DNA from: JANWXD01 sp037446115
GTDB lineage: Bacteria; Acidobacteriota; Terriglobia; Bryobacterales; Bryobacteraceae
Length of the DNA stretch: 45,720 bases
Assembly: GCA_037446115.1 (NCBI GenBank)
Contig: JBBIJF010000032.1
Location: 1-45,720, forward strand
Reading direction: 5' to 3'
A model generated the notes under the pieces. It was not told where the DNA came from. It did no database searches and worked only from the letters and a program-made list of their open reading frames with translations. This document shows, in pieces, positions 36,101-44,594 of this stretch. Every line of letters starts with the position of its first letter. Position 1 is the first letter of the stretch. The translations under genes and the position numbers were made by a program.

Positions 36101-36690
36101 CCTCCCTGCAGGTCCATGCGGCCGATCGAGATGCCGTCAATCAGAATCTCGTGGGTGTAGCCCTGGCCGCCATTGATCGAACCCAGGAACGTGCCGCCCA
36201 CGGTGCCGGGGAGGCTCGAAAAAATGAACTGCTGGATCTGGCGCCGGCCGTCGCCCACCGTGATGGGCCAGGTGTCGAACTCCTTCTTGGTGACGTAGCT
36301 GCCGATTTCCGCCGTACCGGTTTCGAGCAGCGGCGTCTCGGCGGAGACCGTGACCGTGTCGGTGACTGCGCCGACTTCCAGGGCGAAGTCCACCGTGAGC
36401 GTCTGAGCCACGGAAAGCACCACGTTCTCTCGCACGGCCGTCTTGAAGCCCGGCGCGCTGACCGTGAGCCGGTAGGTGCCGGGCGGCAAGTAGGGCATGC
36501 GGTAGACGCCCGCACTGGTGGTCTGGGCCTGGATTTCGACGTTGGTGGCAACGTTGACCGCCTTGACGGTAGCTCCGGGCACGACCGCGCCGCTCGGGTC
36601 GGTGACCGTGCCGTTGAAGGTTCCCCGTTCGCCCTGCGCCAGCAGCAGCGCCGCTGCCAGGACCGTAGCCCACAAGTATTTGTTCCTCAT
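33172..36690 (-). CDS. TonB-dependent receptor, Oar-like, with carboxypeptidase-regulatory N-terminus
   Basis: An outer-membrane barrel for ligand uptake or protein export. The 1,172-aa product has a signal peptide (M-R-N-K-Y-L-W-A...L-L-L-A-Q), then a CarboxypepD_reg-like domain (about 24-105: G-T-F-N-G-T-V-T-D-P-S-G-A...P-P-G-T-Y-R-L-T-V). A plug with Q-Q-F-I-F-S-S-L-P-G near residue 150, a long beta-barrel, and the usual terminal aromatic residue (A-R-V-T-F) follow. No classical TonB box is apparent to me. The Oar-like form is very numerous in Acidobacteriota. ATG 36690 has an AGGGGGG site upstream; the longer frame to 36765 lacks a leader. It is coupled to the TPR gene. Ligand unknown. 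Confidence 0.93.
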   Translation of the reverse strand: MRNKYLWATVLAAALLLAQGERGTFNGTVTDPSGAVVPGATVKAVNVATNVEIQAQTTSAGVYRMPYLPPGTYRLTVSAPGFKTAVRENVVLSVAQTLTVDFALEVGAVTDTVTVSAETPLLETGTAEIGSYVTKKEFDTWPITVGDGRRQIQQFIFSSLPGTVGGTFLGSINGGQGYTHEILIDGISIGRMDLQGGSNNEFSPSAESVSEFKLQTGMTSAQYSGGQTAVANFATKSGTNELHGTAYYYVQNDAFRANGFNNNAAGIKRQPFKQHNYGYSVGGPIYFPKLYDGRNRTFFFHNFERTQQKNFISTSFSTLPVTDFKRGDFSRLFDPAFTGNSRSGTALSLADGRTARFGAIYDPASTQLVNGVATRVPFPGNALPASRWSPVSRKIIEEVGIDDPLFNTMLNNIPAIGTCCPIFDEKMLTLKGDHNFSTSQRIMLMFNRNFRERNNSPGGRWGVPPGRPTGVYQLQNTPGTMGRFAYDATITPTLLNHFAVGYNRFGNLNQSVFVDQDWPRKIGIQNVPGTHFPALIFGGQPHQGGGIGAGGRLGSQLAGGSYNGSTIFQNDTTYVRGKHNVKFGFEHRRYYFNTRGRGNESGTFNFSPNQTAQPGFLSETGHSFASFLLGAVASTNRNVVASFFGHRWRSVGFYAQDDWKVTRKLTLNLGLRWEIIGGLIEVAGRMSGVDLNKPNPGAGNRPGALVFVDELGRRGFQNTYWRQFAPKFGFAYAINDKLVMRGGYGINNSPPISNGFGFGGTLGYNGSISRSAANVQLRFPEDPVMFLHDRYPDFTGTLPNKSPTLANGLGTSYTAPDSNRLPYVQNWSFGFQYQLPAYTVLEINYIGNKGTRLMAWGFDNLNAVPFDVIPRYGDLLRRPWTAASGVPQPFPGFAGTVLQALRPFPQYTGISPAFPNFGWSSYHSLQVQATRHWRGGFSLLAAYTFSKSMALADTAIDSESVADVFNRRLERAITQFHFPHYAKITWIYELPIGPGKLIDVGGIAGKIIGGWQLTGIHQFRSGAPVSISTGGINNPLGAARPDYVLGQAIIANRNAPINFRGVAGGTAYLNRNAFANPPVFPGGQNVVQRFGTLGPVLPNIRNAHFTYEDLGIYKQFVFDEQRSFEIRGTFLNPFNRHGRGGLVTSITNPFFGQFTGQQIGGRNIELSARVTF

Positions 36691-36816
36691 GCGCTTCGCC
36701 CCCCTCGGATTCGATTTGCCCGGCCTGATGCCGGCCTCAATCAGCGCCCACCTTGACGACGGCAACTAAGCCTGCTTGCCAATTCCCGGATCGCTGGTCG
36801 GTGCTGATCTAATGGA

Positions 36817-36845
36817 AATAAATCATAGGTCCGTAGTCCTGTCAA
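36817..36845 (-). promoter_or_regulatory. Promoter of the TonB receptor
   Basis: On the minus strand a perfect TTGACA (36845-36840) is followed after 17 bp by TTTATT (36822-36817), a 4-of-6 match to the -10 consensus, in a locally AT-rich stretch. The leader to ATG 36690 would be about 120 nt, long enough for regulation, and contains a small CCGGC/GCCGG hairpin. Confidence 0.5.
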
Positions 36846-36922
36846 GACGAATTTGGGGCGGAGGGCGCCGGGGGGTGAACATTTCACGGGTTCAACGCCG
36901 CGCCGGTCGCGCATCATAGGCG

Positions 36923-36928
36923 CATAAT
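36923..36928 (+). promoter_or_regulatory. -10-like CATAAT six bases before the FkbM-like gene
   Basis: CATAAT ends 6 nt before GTG 36935, the same spacing as at the PD40 gene. No Shine-Dalgarno sequence lies between, which fits leaderless transcription. Confidence 0.3.
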
Positions 36929-36934
36929 AGGCGT

Positions 36935-37915
36935 GTGAACCTCAACGCGTTTCTGAACCGCGCCAAGCAATCCCGCCTGCTGCGGCCGTTGACCGCAGCC
37001 CTGCCGGCCGGAGCGAAGGCGCGAGGGCGCCGCCTGCTGGACCGGTTGACCCAGCCGTCGCGCCTGGAGCGGCTGCGGCGGGAAATCTCGGTCACCAACG
37101 ACCTGCTGGCCCGCATGATTTATGAAAACGCGCGGCAGACGCCCCGTTTTCAGGATCCGCAGCGCTTGCTCGGCAGCGGCTTCAAGGTTTTCTCCATGCA
37201 CGACGAGGATGGCATGATCGAGGAGATCTTCCGCCGGATCGGGGAGACCAACCGGTGGTTTGTGGAGTTCGGCGTCGGTGACGGGCTTGAAAATTGCACC
37301 GCCTATCTGCTGATGAAAGGCTGGCGCGGGGCCTGGATCGAAGGGAGCGCCGCCTGCTACCAGGCCATCAGGAAAAACCTGTCGTTCGCCATCCGCGAAG
37401 GCCGCCTCAAGGTCAGCTACAGTTTCATCACAGCGGAGAACATCGAGGCGTTGTTTGATGACTTAGGCGTTCCCGAGGAATTCGATTTTTTGAGCATTGA
37501 CATTGACCGCAATGATTACTGGGTCTGGGAAGCGATCCGCCGTTATCGGCCCCGGGCGGTCGCCATCGAGTACAACGCCAGCTGGATGCCCTCTGTGGCT
37601 TGTGTGATCCCCTACGATCCCTATGCCATCTGGGACGGAACCACTTACAGCGGCGCGAGCCTCAAGGCACTCGAACTGTTAGGGCGCCGGAAGGGATACT
37701 GCCTGGTCGGCTGCAACTTTTCCGGGGTCACGAGCTTTTTTGTGCGGGAGGATCTGGCCGGAGGCGGCCGGTTCAAAGAGCCGTTTACGGCGGAAAACCA
37801 CTTCGAGCCTCCCCGCCACATCCGGATGCCGAGCGTGGCCCCCCGAGCCATCGGGCCGCTCGTGTATGTGGAGGAGCCGGCTCGGGCGGCGGGGGCAAAA
37901 TCCACTTCCGCGTAG
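36935..37915 (+). CDS. FkbM-like SAM-dependent methyltransferase candidate
   Basis: A 326-aa protein with a Rossmann-type F-V-E-F-G-V-G-D-G-L-E-N-C motif at 109-121 followed by G-W-R-G-A-W-I-E-G, which resembles SAM-binding motif I and the acidic motif II of FkbM-type methyltransferases. A second conserved stretch S-I-D-I-D-R-N-D lies at 187-194. The first 60 residues are basic and unlike the core. Such proteins are common in envelope-sugar and natural-product regions. The acceptor is unknown. The start is GTG 36935. It is divergent from the receptor across 244 bp that holds both promoters. Confidence 0.7.
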   Translation: MNLNAFLNRAKQSRLLRPLTAALPAGAKARGRRLLDRLTQPSRLERLRREISVTNDLLARMIYENARQTPRFQDPQRLLGSGFKVFSMHDEDGMIEEIFRRIGETNRWFVEFGVGDGLENCTAYLLMKGWRGAWIEGSAACYQAIRKNLSFAIREGRLKVSYSFITAENIEALFDDLGVPEEFDFLSIDIDRNDYWVWEAIRRYRPRAVAIEYNASWMPSVACVIPYDPYAIWDGTTYSGASLKALELLGRRKGYCLVGCNFSGVTSFFVREDLAGGGRFKEPFTAENHFEPPRHIRMPSVAPRAIGPLVYVEEPARAAGAKSTSA

Positions 37916-38079
37916 TGTACTGCTTCGAAAATCAAAATTCTTCCCCGAGCGGAGCCCGGAGTCAGGACCCAAGTTGCTGTATCCTTTGAACAAGGAGCCG
38001 TTCGGGACCGGTGGAGAGGTTGGCAGCGAACGTGCACGCCGTACCGGGACGCTGCGGGGGTGTCCCGCCGAGGCGGTTT

Positions 38080-40983
38080 GTGAAGGACGTCAAGGGCCAA
38101 TTCGTCACCGCGCTGCTCATCATCCTGACGGTTGCGGCGGCTGTGTCGGCGGTCCTCAACTTCCAGCAGCAGCGCAAGTTCCGGCTTCCGGACGACGGCG
38201 CTGTGTGGGTAGAACGCAACGGCCGCGTGGAGGCCCTCTATCTGAGCCCGGGCGGTCCGGCTGCCAGGGCCGGCCTGCGCAGTGGTGACGCCCTGGTTCG
38301 GGTCAACGGCGTCCGGGTTCACCAGGCCACAGACGTGACCCGGGTCCTGGTCCGCCTGGGGGCCTGGACAAAGGCCAAGTACGCGATACACCGCCAGGGG
38401 GTGGAAATTGAGATCCCGGTGGTGATCGGCGAAACGGCGCCGCAACCGGCTCTGTACTATCAGTACGGGCTCGGTGTGGCCTACCTGGTGGTCGGCCTTT
38501 TTGTTTATTTCCGCCGCGCCGGGGCTCAGAAGGCCACCCATTTCTACCTGCTGTGTCTGGCTTCGTTTGTGCTCTCGGCGTTTCACTACACGGGGAAGCT
38601 CAACAACTTCGACAAGGTCATGTACTGGGGCAACGTGGCCGCCGGCCTGCTTGTGCCGACGCTGTTCCTGCATTTTTGCCTGAGTTTTCCGGAACCTCGG
38701 TCCTGGCTGCGCGGCTGGCGCGCCGCCTGGCTGTATGCGCCCGCCCTGATGCTGCTGGTTCTGTTTTTCGGTTTCGCTTCCGGGATGCTTCGGGCGGAGG
38801 TTCCGGGCGTGGAGCTGCGGTGGCTGCTGGACCGGCTGTGGCTGGCGGTGCTGCTGACCGGGTACATCGCGGGCGCTCTGGCGCTGTGGCGCGCGCAGCG
38901 GCGGGTCAGCGATCCGGTGGTGCGCCAGCAACTGAAGTGGCTGCGGAACGGCGCTCTGCTCGGCGTGGCCCCGTTTGGCGCCCTTTACGCCGTACCGTAT
39001 GTGCTCGGCGCGCTCCCCGGGCCCTATCTGTCGCTTTCGGTGTTTTCCCTGGGCCTGATTCCGCTGACCTGGGCCTATGCGGTGCTGCGCTACCGGCTCA
39101 TGGATGTGGACATCATCTTTCAGCAGGGTTACGTCTACACGCTGGCGACGCTGGCCGTGATCGGCATTTTCTACGGGCTGATCTTCTCAATCGGCCGGTT
39201 CGAAGAGTTGAGCCCGGCGGCCGGGATTCTGCTGATTCTCATCGCCGCCTTTGTGTTTCAGCCCATCCGCTCCTGGATCAAGGAGCAGCTTGACCGGTAT
39301 TACTTTTACAAAGACCGGTACGATTACCGGCGCACGTTGGTCGAGTTTGCGCGGGAGCTGGGAGCGGAAACGGATCTGGATGCCATGCTGGATGCGGTGG
39401 CGGACCGGCTCATGCGGACCTTGTCGGTCGAGAGAGTGGCGGTGTTTCTGGCCTCGGAAAACGAGACCGGCTTTGAGCTGGAACTCGCCGCCGGGGGTGA
39501 GCCGGGCGCCTGGCTGAGCGACCCGTCGCGTCCCCTGGATTTGAGTTTCCTGAATGCGTCGCCGGCCCGGCCCTACTTGTTCTTCGAGCGGCCGCGGCAT
39601 CCTTTGGATGTGGTTTCGCGCCAGTGGCCGGCTTCGGTGAGGCGTACGCTGGCGGACCTCGATCTGACTTACTATATTCCGTGCTCGGTGCGGGGCCGCC
39701 CCATCGCCTGGCTCGGTCTCAGCCGCACCACGAAAGGAGATTTCCTTTCCAGCGACGACGTCGAACTGCTGCTCACGCTGGCGGGCTATCTCGGCATCGC
39801 CATCGAAAACGCCCGCCTTTACCGCTCGCTTCAGCGCAAGGTCGAAGAGTACGAGCGGCTGAAGGAGTTCAACGAAAACATCGTGGAATCCATCAACGTG
39901 GGCATTGTGGCGGCGGGGCTGGAAGACTGCGTGGAGAGCTGGAACCACCGTATGGAGGAGCTCACGGGCGTTCCTCGCGAGATGGCCCTTGGCCAGCCTC
40001 TGGCGCGGCTGTTTCCGCCGGAACTGGTCTCCCAGTTCGAGCGCGTGCGGGAACACACGGGCGTGCATCACATCTATAAGTTCGTTTTGCGGCGCCCGGA
40101 GCTGGCGGCGCCCGCCGGGCGTGGAGGCAACGGCTCGAATGGAAACGCCGATCCGGACAGTCTCCACGATCGAGCAGAGGAAGCCGTGGTGAACATCGCG
40201 GTGGCCCCGCTGGTGACGCGGGAGGATCAGCGCATCGGCCGCCTGATCATCTTCGACGACATTACCGAACGGGCTGAGCTCGAGCGGCGCCTCGTGCAAG
40301 CCGACAAGCTGAGCTCCATCGGCTTGCTGGCTGCGGGCGTGGCGCATGAAGTGAACACGCCCCTGGCGGTGATCTCCACGTACGCGCAGATGCTGGCGAA
40401 ACAGATTTCCGGCGACCAGCAGAAAGCGGCGCTTCTAGACAAGATCGCCAAACAGACGTTCCGCGCCAGCGAGATCGTGAACTCGCTGCTCAACTTCTCC
40501 AGGACCTCGCCCAAGGAGTTCACGGAGGTGGATCTGGCGCGCGTCATCCGCGAGACCCTCAGCCTGATCGAGCACCAGCTGGCGAAGGCCGGCATCGAGG
40601 TGCGCCTGGAACTGGAAGAGCCGCTGCCCCTCATGAAGGGCGACGCTGGAAAACTGCAGCAGGTGTTCCTCAACCTCTTCCTGAACGCCCGGGACGCCAT
40701 GGAGGAGGGCGGCGTGCTGGGTGTGCGTGCCCGGCCGAGCGAGCGCGGCGTGGAGGTGGAAGTCTCCGACACCGGGCGCGGCATTCCGCCGGAACACTTG
40801 CACCGGATCTATGATCCCTTCTTCACCACCAAGGCGTCCCGCAAAGGCACCGGACTCGGTCTGGCCGTAACTTACGGCATTGTGCGGGAGCACGGGGGCC
40901 TGATTGATGTCGAAAGCCGGCCGGGGCAGGGCACGCGCTTCCACCTGGATTTCCCGGCGGTCAAGAAGGCGGTCCATGTCTGA
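38080..40983 (+). CDS. Sensor histidine kinase: PDZ, multi-TM, GAF, PAS
   Basis: A 967-aa membrane kinase. After one TM (about 8-27) a PDZ-like domain (about 35-115: L-S-P-G-G-P-A-A-R-A-G-L-R-S-G-D) is predicted outside the membrane. Eight or so TM segments follow between 125 and 395. A cytoplasmic D-R-Y-Y-F-Y-K-D-R-Y-D-Y-R linker leads to a GAF domain (about 430-590), a PAS domain (about 605-730), HisKA with H756 in V-A-H-E-V-N-T-P-L, and HATPase (N-box N-A-R-D-A-M, D-T-G-R-G-I-P, K-G-T-G-L-G-L). The PDZ plus multi-TM order recalls ComP-type sensors. GTG 38080 has GAGG 7 nt upstream; the frame opens at 38011 but the first 23 residues look non-coding. Its stop overlaps the regulator gene by 8 bp. 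Confidence 0.9.
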   Translation: MKDVKGQFVTALLIILTVAAAVSAVLNFQQQRKFRLPDDGAVWVERNGRVEALYLSPGGPAARAGLRSGDALVRVNGVRVHQATDVTRVLVRLGAWTKAKYAIHRQGVEIEIPVVIGETAPQPALYYQYGLGVAYLVVGLFVYFRRAGAQKATHFYLLCLASFVLSAFHYTGKLNNFDKVMYWGNVAAGLLVPTLFLHFCLSFPEPRSWLRGWRAAWLYAPALMLLVLFFGFASGMLRAEVPGVELRWLLDRLWLAVLLTGYIAGALALWRAQRRVSDPVVRQQLKWLRNGALLGVAPFGALYAVPYVLGALPGPYLSLSVFSLGLIPLTWAYAVLRYRLMDVDIIFQQGYVYTLATLAVIGIFYGLIFSIGRFEELSPAAGILLILIAAFVFQPIRSWIKEQLDRYYFYKDRYDYRRTLVEFARELGAETDLDAMLDAVADRLMRTLSVERVAVFLASENETGFELELAAGGEPGAWLSDPSRPLDLSFLNASPARPYLFFERPRHPLDVVSRQWPASVRRTLADLDLTYYIPCSVRGRPIAWLGLSRTTKGDFLSSDDVELLLTLAGYLGIAIENARLYRSLQRKVEEYERLKEFNENIVESINVGIVAAGLEDCVESWNHRMEELTGVPREMALGQPLARLFPPELVSQFERVREHTGVHHIYKFVLRRPELAAPAGRGGNGSNGNADPDSLHDRAEEAVVNIAVAPLVTREDQRIGRLIIFDDITERAELERRLVQADKLSSIGLLAAGVAHEVNTPLAVISTYAQMLAKQISGDQQKAALLDKIAKQTFRASEIVNSLLNFSRTSPKEFTEVDLARVIRETLSLIEHQLAKAGIEVRLELEEPLPLMKGDAGKLQQVFLNLFLNARDAMEEGGVLGVRARPSERGVEVEVSDTGRGIPPEHLHRIYDPFFTTKASRKGTGLGLAVTYGIVREHGGLIDVESRPGQGTRFHLDFPAVKKAVHV

Positions 40984-42451
40984 AGCCATGGCGGCGGGAG
41001 CTGGTAACCGTTCCACAAAAGGGCGGATTCTGGTCGTAGACGACGAAGCCGACATCCGCGAGAGCCTCTCGGTTTTGCTCGGGCTGGAAGGCTACGCGGT
41101 GGATGTGGCTGAGAACGCCTCCGAAGGCCTCCACAAGCTCGAGTCGGCCCCCTACGATCTGCTGCTGCTGGACCTGATGCTGCCGGATCGCTCCGGGCTG
41201 GAGGTGTTGCGGGAGATCCGCAAGCGCGATCAGGAGATTCCCGTGTTTCTGATCACGGCTTACGGCTCCACGCAGGTGGCGGTGGACGCCATGAAGGCGG
41301 GCGCCAACGATTTCTTCGAGAAGCCGTGGAATAACGAGAAGCTGCTCATCGAGATCGAGCGCATGATCGCCAAGCGCCGGCTGGAGCACGAGAACGTCCA
41401 GCTCAAGCGGGCCCTCAAGCAGCGCTACAGTTTCCCCAACATCGTCGGCAAGAGCGAGCAGATGGTGCGCGTGCTCGATCTGGTGACGCAGGTGGCGCCC
41501 ACGCGCTCGACGGTGCTGATCACGGGCGAAACCGGCACCGGGAAGGAACTGATCGCCAAGGCCATTCACGCCGCCTCCCCGCGGGCCGATCACATGTTCG
41601 TTGCGGTCAACAGCGGCTCGCTGCCGCCGGAGCTGCTCGAGTCCATGCTCTTCGGCCACGTCAAGGGCGCCTACACGGGAGCGGTGGCGTCCCGCAAGGG
41701 ATACTTTGAGATCGCCGACAAGGGCACGATCTTTTTTGACGAGATCGGCACGCTGACGCCGGAGACCCAGGTCAAGCTGCTGCGCGTGATCCAGGAAAAA
41801 GAGTTCATGCCGCTCGGCTCCAACGAGGTCATCCGCGTGGACGTGCGCATCCTGGCGGCCACCAACGCCGATCTGAAAAAGCTTGTGGACGAGGGCAAGT
41901 TCCGGGAGGACCTTTACTACCGGCTGAACGTGATCAATATCTGCCTTCCGCCGCTGCGCGAGCGCAAGGAAGACATCCCGCTTCTGGTCGAGCATTTTTT
42001 TGACAAGTACTGCCGGGAAAACGAAAAGTTCCTCGGTCCGGACGGCCGCGCCATCCTGCGCTTTGACGCCGAAGCGATGCAGATCCTCAAGGAACACTCC
42101 TGGCCGGGCAACGTGCGCGAGCTGGAAAATGTGGTCGAGCGCGCCGTGGTGCTCGCCTCCAGCCCGGTCGTTTCCGTCGAAGTGCTGCCCGACCATCTGC
42201 TGCACGCCAGCGGCCTCCGGATCCGCCGCGACGAAAGCGGTCGCCTGCCGCCGGACGCCTCGCTGTTTGAAATGGTGGCGGATTATGAGCGCAGCCTGAT
42301 CCTCAAGCATCTGGAAGAAGCCGGCTGGAGCCAGACGGAGGCGGCCGAAAGGCTGCGCGTGCCGCTTTCGACGCTGAACCAGAAAATCAAGCGCCTGAAT
42401 ATCGAAGTCAAGAAGCGCTCCGAGCTGGCCCGGGCCGAGCGAGGCGCCTAA
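40976..42451 (+). CDS. Sigma-54-dependent response regulator (NtrC family)
   Basis: The partner of the upstream kinase: phosphorylation should allow it to activate sigma-54 RNA polymerase. The 491-aa product has a receiver domain with phospho-acceptor D66 in L-L-L-L-D-L-M-L-P-D. The AAA+ domain has Walker A G-E-T-G-T-G-K-E and the loop G-A-Y-T-G-A, a Tyr form of the usual G-A-F-T-G-A. Walker B is I-F-F-D-E-I, and a Fis-type helix-turn-helix (S-Q-T-E-A-A-E-R-L-R-V-P-L-S-T-L) closes the protein. ATG 40976 overlaps the kinase stop. I found no convincing sigma-54 promoter in the window, so its targets are unknown. Confidence 0.94.
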   Translation: MSEAMAAGAGNRSTKGRILVVDDEADIRESLSVLLGLEGYAVDVAENASEGLHKLESAPYDLLLLDLMLPDRSGLEVLREIRKRDQEIPVFLITAYGSTQVAVDAMKAGANDFFEKPWNNEKLLIEIERMIAKRRLEHENVQLKRALKQRYSFPNIVGKSEQMVRVLDLVTQVAPTRSTVLITGETGTGKELIAKAIHAASPRADHMFVAVNSGSLPPELLESMLFGHVKGAYTGAVASRKGYFEIADKGTIFFDEIGTLTPETQVKLLRVIQEKEFMPLGSNEVIRVDVRILAATNADLKKLVDEGKFREDLYYRLNVINICLPPLRERKEDIPLLVEHFFDKYCRENEKFLGPDGRAILRFDAEAMQILKEHSWPGNVRELENVVERAVVLASSPVVSVEVLPDHLLHASGLRIRRDESGRLPPDASLFEMVADYERSLILKHLEEAGWSQTEAAERLRVPLSTLNQKIKRLNIEVKKRSELARAERGA

Positions 42452-42464
42452 GCCCTTGGCTGGT

Positions 42465-43067
42465 ATGTGGCACAAGTGGCCGGTGGCACTGCTTCTGGCT
42501 CTGGCCGCATGCCGCACACCACCCGAGGCGACCCCGACCAAGCCCGCTCCCCCTCCAGTTCGGATTCTCCATTTCTACGCTTCCGCACCGGAAGTCGCTG
42601 CCGGCCAGTCCGTGACGATTTGTTACGGCGTCGAGAACGCCCGGGCCGTGCGACTGGATCCTCCGGTCGAACCACTGAAGCCCCTCTTCAACCGCTGCTT
42701 TCCGGTCTCCCCGTCCCGCACGACGACCTACACCCTGACGGCCGAAGGCGCCGACGGGGGCACGGCGAGCGCATCGTTCACGGTCCGCGTCGGCGCCTCG
42801 GCGGAACCTCGGCGCGAGCCGGAGGGCATGATCCGCCTGTTTGCCGCCAGCGCCGAGGAAGTCCGTCCCGGCGAGACGGTGACGCTGTGCTACGGCGTCG
42901 CCGGTGCGGCCTCCGTCCGCGTCGAGCCGTACGGGCTGCCGCTCGAACCTGCAGAGAAGTACTGCTTTCTGGTCAAACCTCCCGCCACCACAACCTACGT
43001 GCTGACGGCGACGGCCGCCGACGGCCGGCGGGAACAGGCACAGCTCATCGTGCGCGTCCGCCAGTAG
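42465..43067 (+). CDS. Small lipoprotein with two Cys-paired repeats
   Basis: A 200-aa predicted lipoprotein: short leader, lipobox L-A-A-C with lipid-bearing C16, a Pro-rich spacer, then two homologous repeats of about 80 residues. Repeat one contains V-T-I-C-Y-G-V...R-C-F-P-V...T-T-T-Y-T-L-T-A; repeat two contains V-T-L-C-Y-G-V...Y-C-F-L-V...T-T-T-Y-V-L-T-A. Each repeat has two Cys that could form a disulfide, giving an Ig-like appearance. I do not recognise a function. It begins 13 bp after the regulator stop, so it is probably in the kinase-regulator operon and might present ligand to the sensor. TTG 42456 is an alternative start. Confidence 0.8.
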   Translation: MWHKWPVALLLALAACRTPPEATPTKPAPPPVRILHFYASAPEVAAGQSVTICYGVENARAVRLDPPVEPLKPLFNRCFPVSPSRTTTYTLTAEGADGGTASASFTVRVGASAEPRREPEGMIRLFAASAEEVRPGETVTLCYGVAGAASVRVEPYGLPLEPAEKYCFLVKPPATTTYVLTATAADGRREQAQLIVRVRQ

Positions 43068-43074
43068 GATCCGC

Positions 43075-43110
43075 TTGACGATCGGCCCTCCCGCGGCGGA
43101 CAATCGCGGG
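43075..43110 (+). promoter_or_regulatory. Putative promoter and operator of the sulfatase genes
   Basis: TTGACG (43075-43080) is followed after 18 bp by GACAAT (43099-43104). An inverted repeat CCCGCG (43090-43095)/CGCGGG (43105-43110) flanks the -10 and could be an operator. The leader to ATG 43158 is about 47 nt. Confidence 0.35.
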
Positions 43111-43157
43111 GGATGCGCAGGCCCCCGGGGCGCCCCGGCGGGTGAAGACGGGCAGCG

Positions 43158-44594
43158 ATGAACCGGCGGATCTTTCTCGGAACCATGACGGCGGCCGCGA
43201 TCCGCGCCCAGCCGCGGCGGCCGCCCAACATTCTCCTTTGCATCGCCGATGACTGGTCGTATCCGCACGCCTCGGCTTACGGCGACCCCGTCGTCGAAAC
43301 TCCGGTCTTCGACCGCGTAGCGCGCCAGGGCGTCTTGTTCACGCACGCCTTCTGCGCCGCCCCGTCGTGTACGCCTTCCCGGGCGGCCATCCTCACCGGG
43401 CAGGCGCCGCACCGCCTGGCGGAAGGCGGCAACCTGTGGGGTTTCCTTCCGTCTCGGTTCCCGGTGTACACCGATCTGCTCGAACAGGCCGGCTATTTCG
43501 TGGGTTTTACGCGCAAAGGTTGGGGCCCGGGTGACTTCAAAGCCGGGGGGCGCAGCCGGAATCCGGCGGGAGAGCCCTACCGCAGCTTCGAGGAGTTTCT
43601 GAAAGCGGCCCCCGAAAACAGGCCGTTCTGTTTCTGGTTCGGCAGCAACGACCCGCACCGGCCTTACGAGGCGGACTCCGGCATGCGATCCGGGATGAAA
43701 CCCGAAGACGTGGTCGTGCCTCCGTATCTTCCGGACCTTCCCGAAGTGCGCAGGGACATCCTCGACTACTATTTCGAAGTCCAGCGCTTCGACCGCGAGG
43801 TGGGTGAAATTCTGGAGCTGCTGGAAAGAACCGGCCGCGCTGCGAACACGCTGGTTGTGATTACGAGCGACAACGGCTGGCCGTTTCCGCGCTCCAAGGC
43901 CAATCTGTACGACTCCGGGACGCGCCTGCCGCTTGCGGTGCGATGGCCCGAGCGCATCCGCCCCGGCCGCACCCTGGAGGATTTCGTCAGCCTGTCGGAT
44001 CTGGCGCCTACGTTTCTGGAGGCGGCGGGCTTGAAGCCTCCCTCCGAGATGACGGGCCGCAGCCTGTTCGGGCTGCTCACGGGACGGGAAAAGCCGGGCC
44101 TGCGCCGTGAGGTGTTTGTGGAGCGCGAGCGCCATGCCCACGTCCGCAAAGGCAACCTGAGCTATCCGGCCCGCGGCGTGCGTACCCGGGATTTTCTCTA
44201 TATCCGCAACTTCCGCCCCGACCGCTGGCCGGCCGGTGATCCGGAGCTGGTCCACTCCGTGGGGCCCTTCGGGGATTGTGACGACTCGCCCACCAAGCAG
44301 CTCATCCTGCACTGGCGAAGCGATCCGCCGTTTGTGCGCTATTTCGAAAGAGCCTTCGGCAAGCGGCCGGCCGAGGAGCTCTACGATCTGCGCAACGATC
44401 CGGCGCAGCTGGACAATGTGGCTGATCGGCGGGAGTACGCTGCGGCGCTCGCCGATTGCCGCGCGCGTTTGCAGCGCTGGATGAAGGACACGGGCGACCC
44501 GCGCCTCAGCTCTGATGACGACCGCTGGGACGGCTACCCCTACTTTGGGCCGCCCGCCAGAATCCGATCTGCGACAGGAGGTCCGAGTCCATGA
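43158..44594 (+). CDS. Sulfatase with Tat-type leader
   Basis: A type I sulfatase that needs its active-site Cys converted to formylglycine. The 478-aa product has a twin-arginine leader (N-R-R-I-F-L-G), metal-binding D31-D32 in I-A-D-D-W and the C-T-P-S-R motif with C71. T-S-D-N-G-W is the later metal site, and a C-terminal E-L-Y-D-L-R-N-D-P motif is typical of bacterial arylsulfatases. The natural substrate is probably a sulfate ester of a polysaccharide, but this is an inference. The stop overlaps the next sulfatase start in ATGA, so the two are coupled. No formylglycine-generating enzyme is in the window. Confidence 0.92.
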   Translation: MNRRIFLGTMTAAAIRAQPRRPPNILLCIADDWSYPHASAYGDPVVETPVFDRVARQGVLFTHAFCAAPSCTPSRAAILTGQAPHRLAEGGNLWGFLPSRFPVYTDLLEQAGYFVGFTRKGWGPGDFKAGGRSRNPAGEPYRSFEEFLKAAPENRPFCFWFGSNDPHRPYEADSGMRSGMKPEDVVVPPYLPDLPEVRRDILDYYFEVQRFDREVGEILELLERTGRAANTLVVITSDNGWPFPRSKANLYDSGTRLPLAVRWPERIRPGRTLEDFVSLSDLAPTFLEAAGLKPPSEMTGRSLFGLLTGREKPGLRREVFVERERHAHVRKGNLSYPARGVRTRDFLYIRNFRPDRWPAGDPELVHSVGPFGDCDDSPTKQLILHWRSDPPFVRYFERAFGKRPAEELYDLRNDPAQLDNVADRREYAAALADCRARLQRWMKDTGDPRLSSDDDRWDGYPYFGPPARIRSATGGPSP

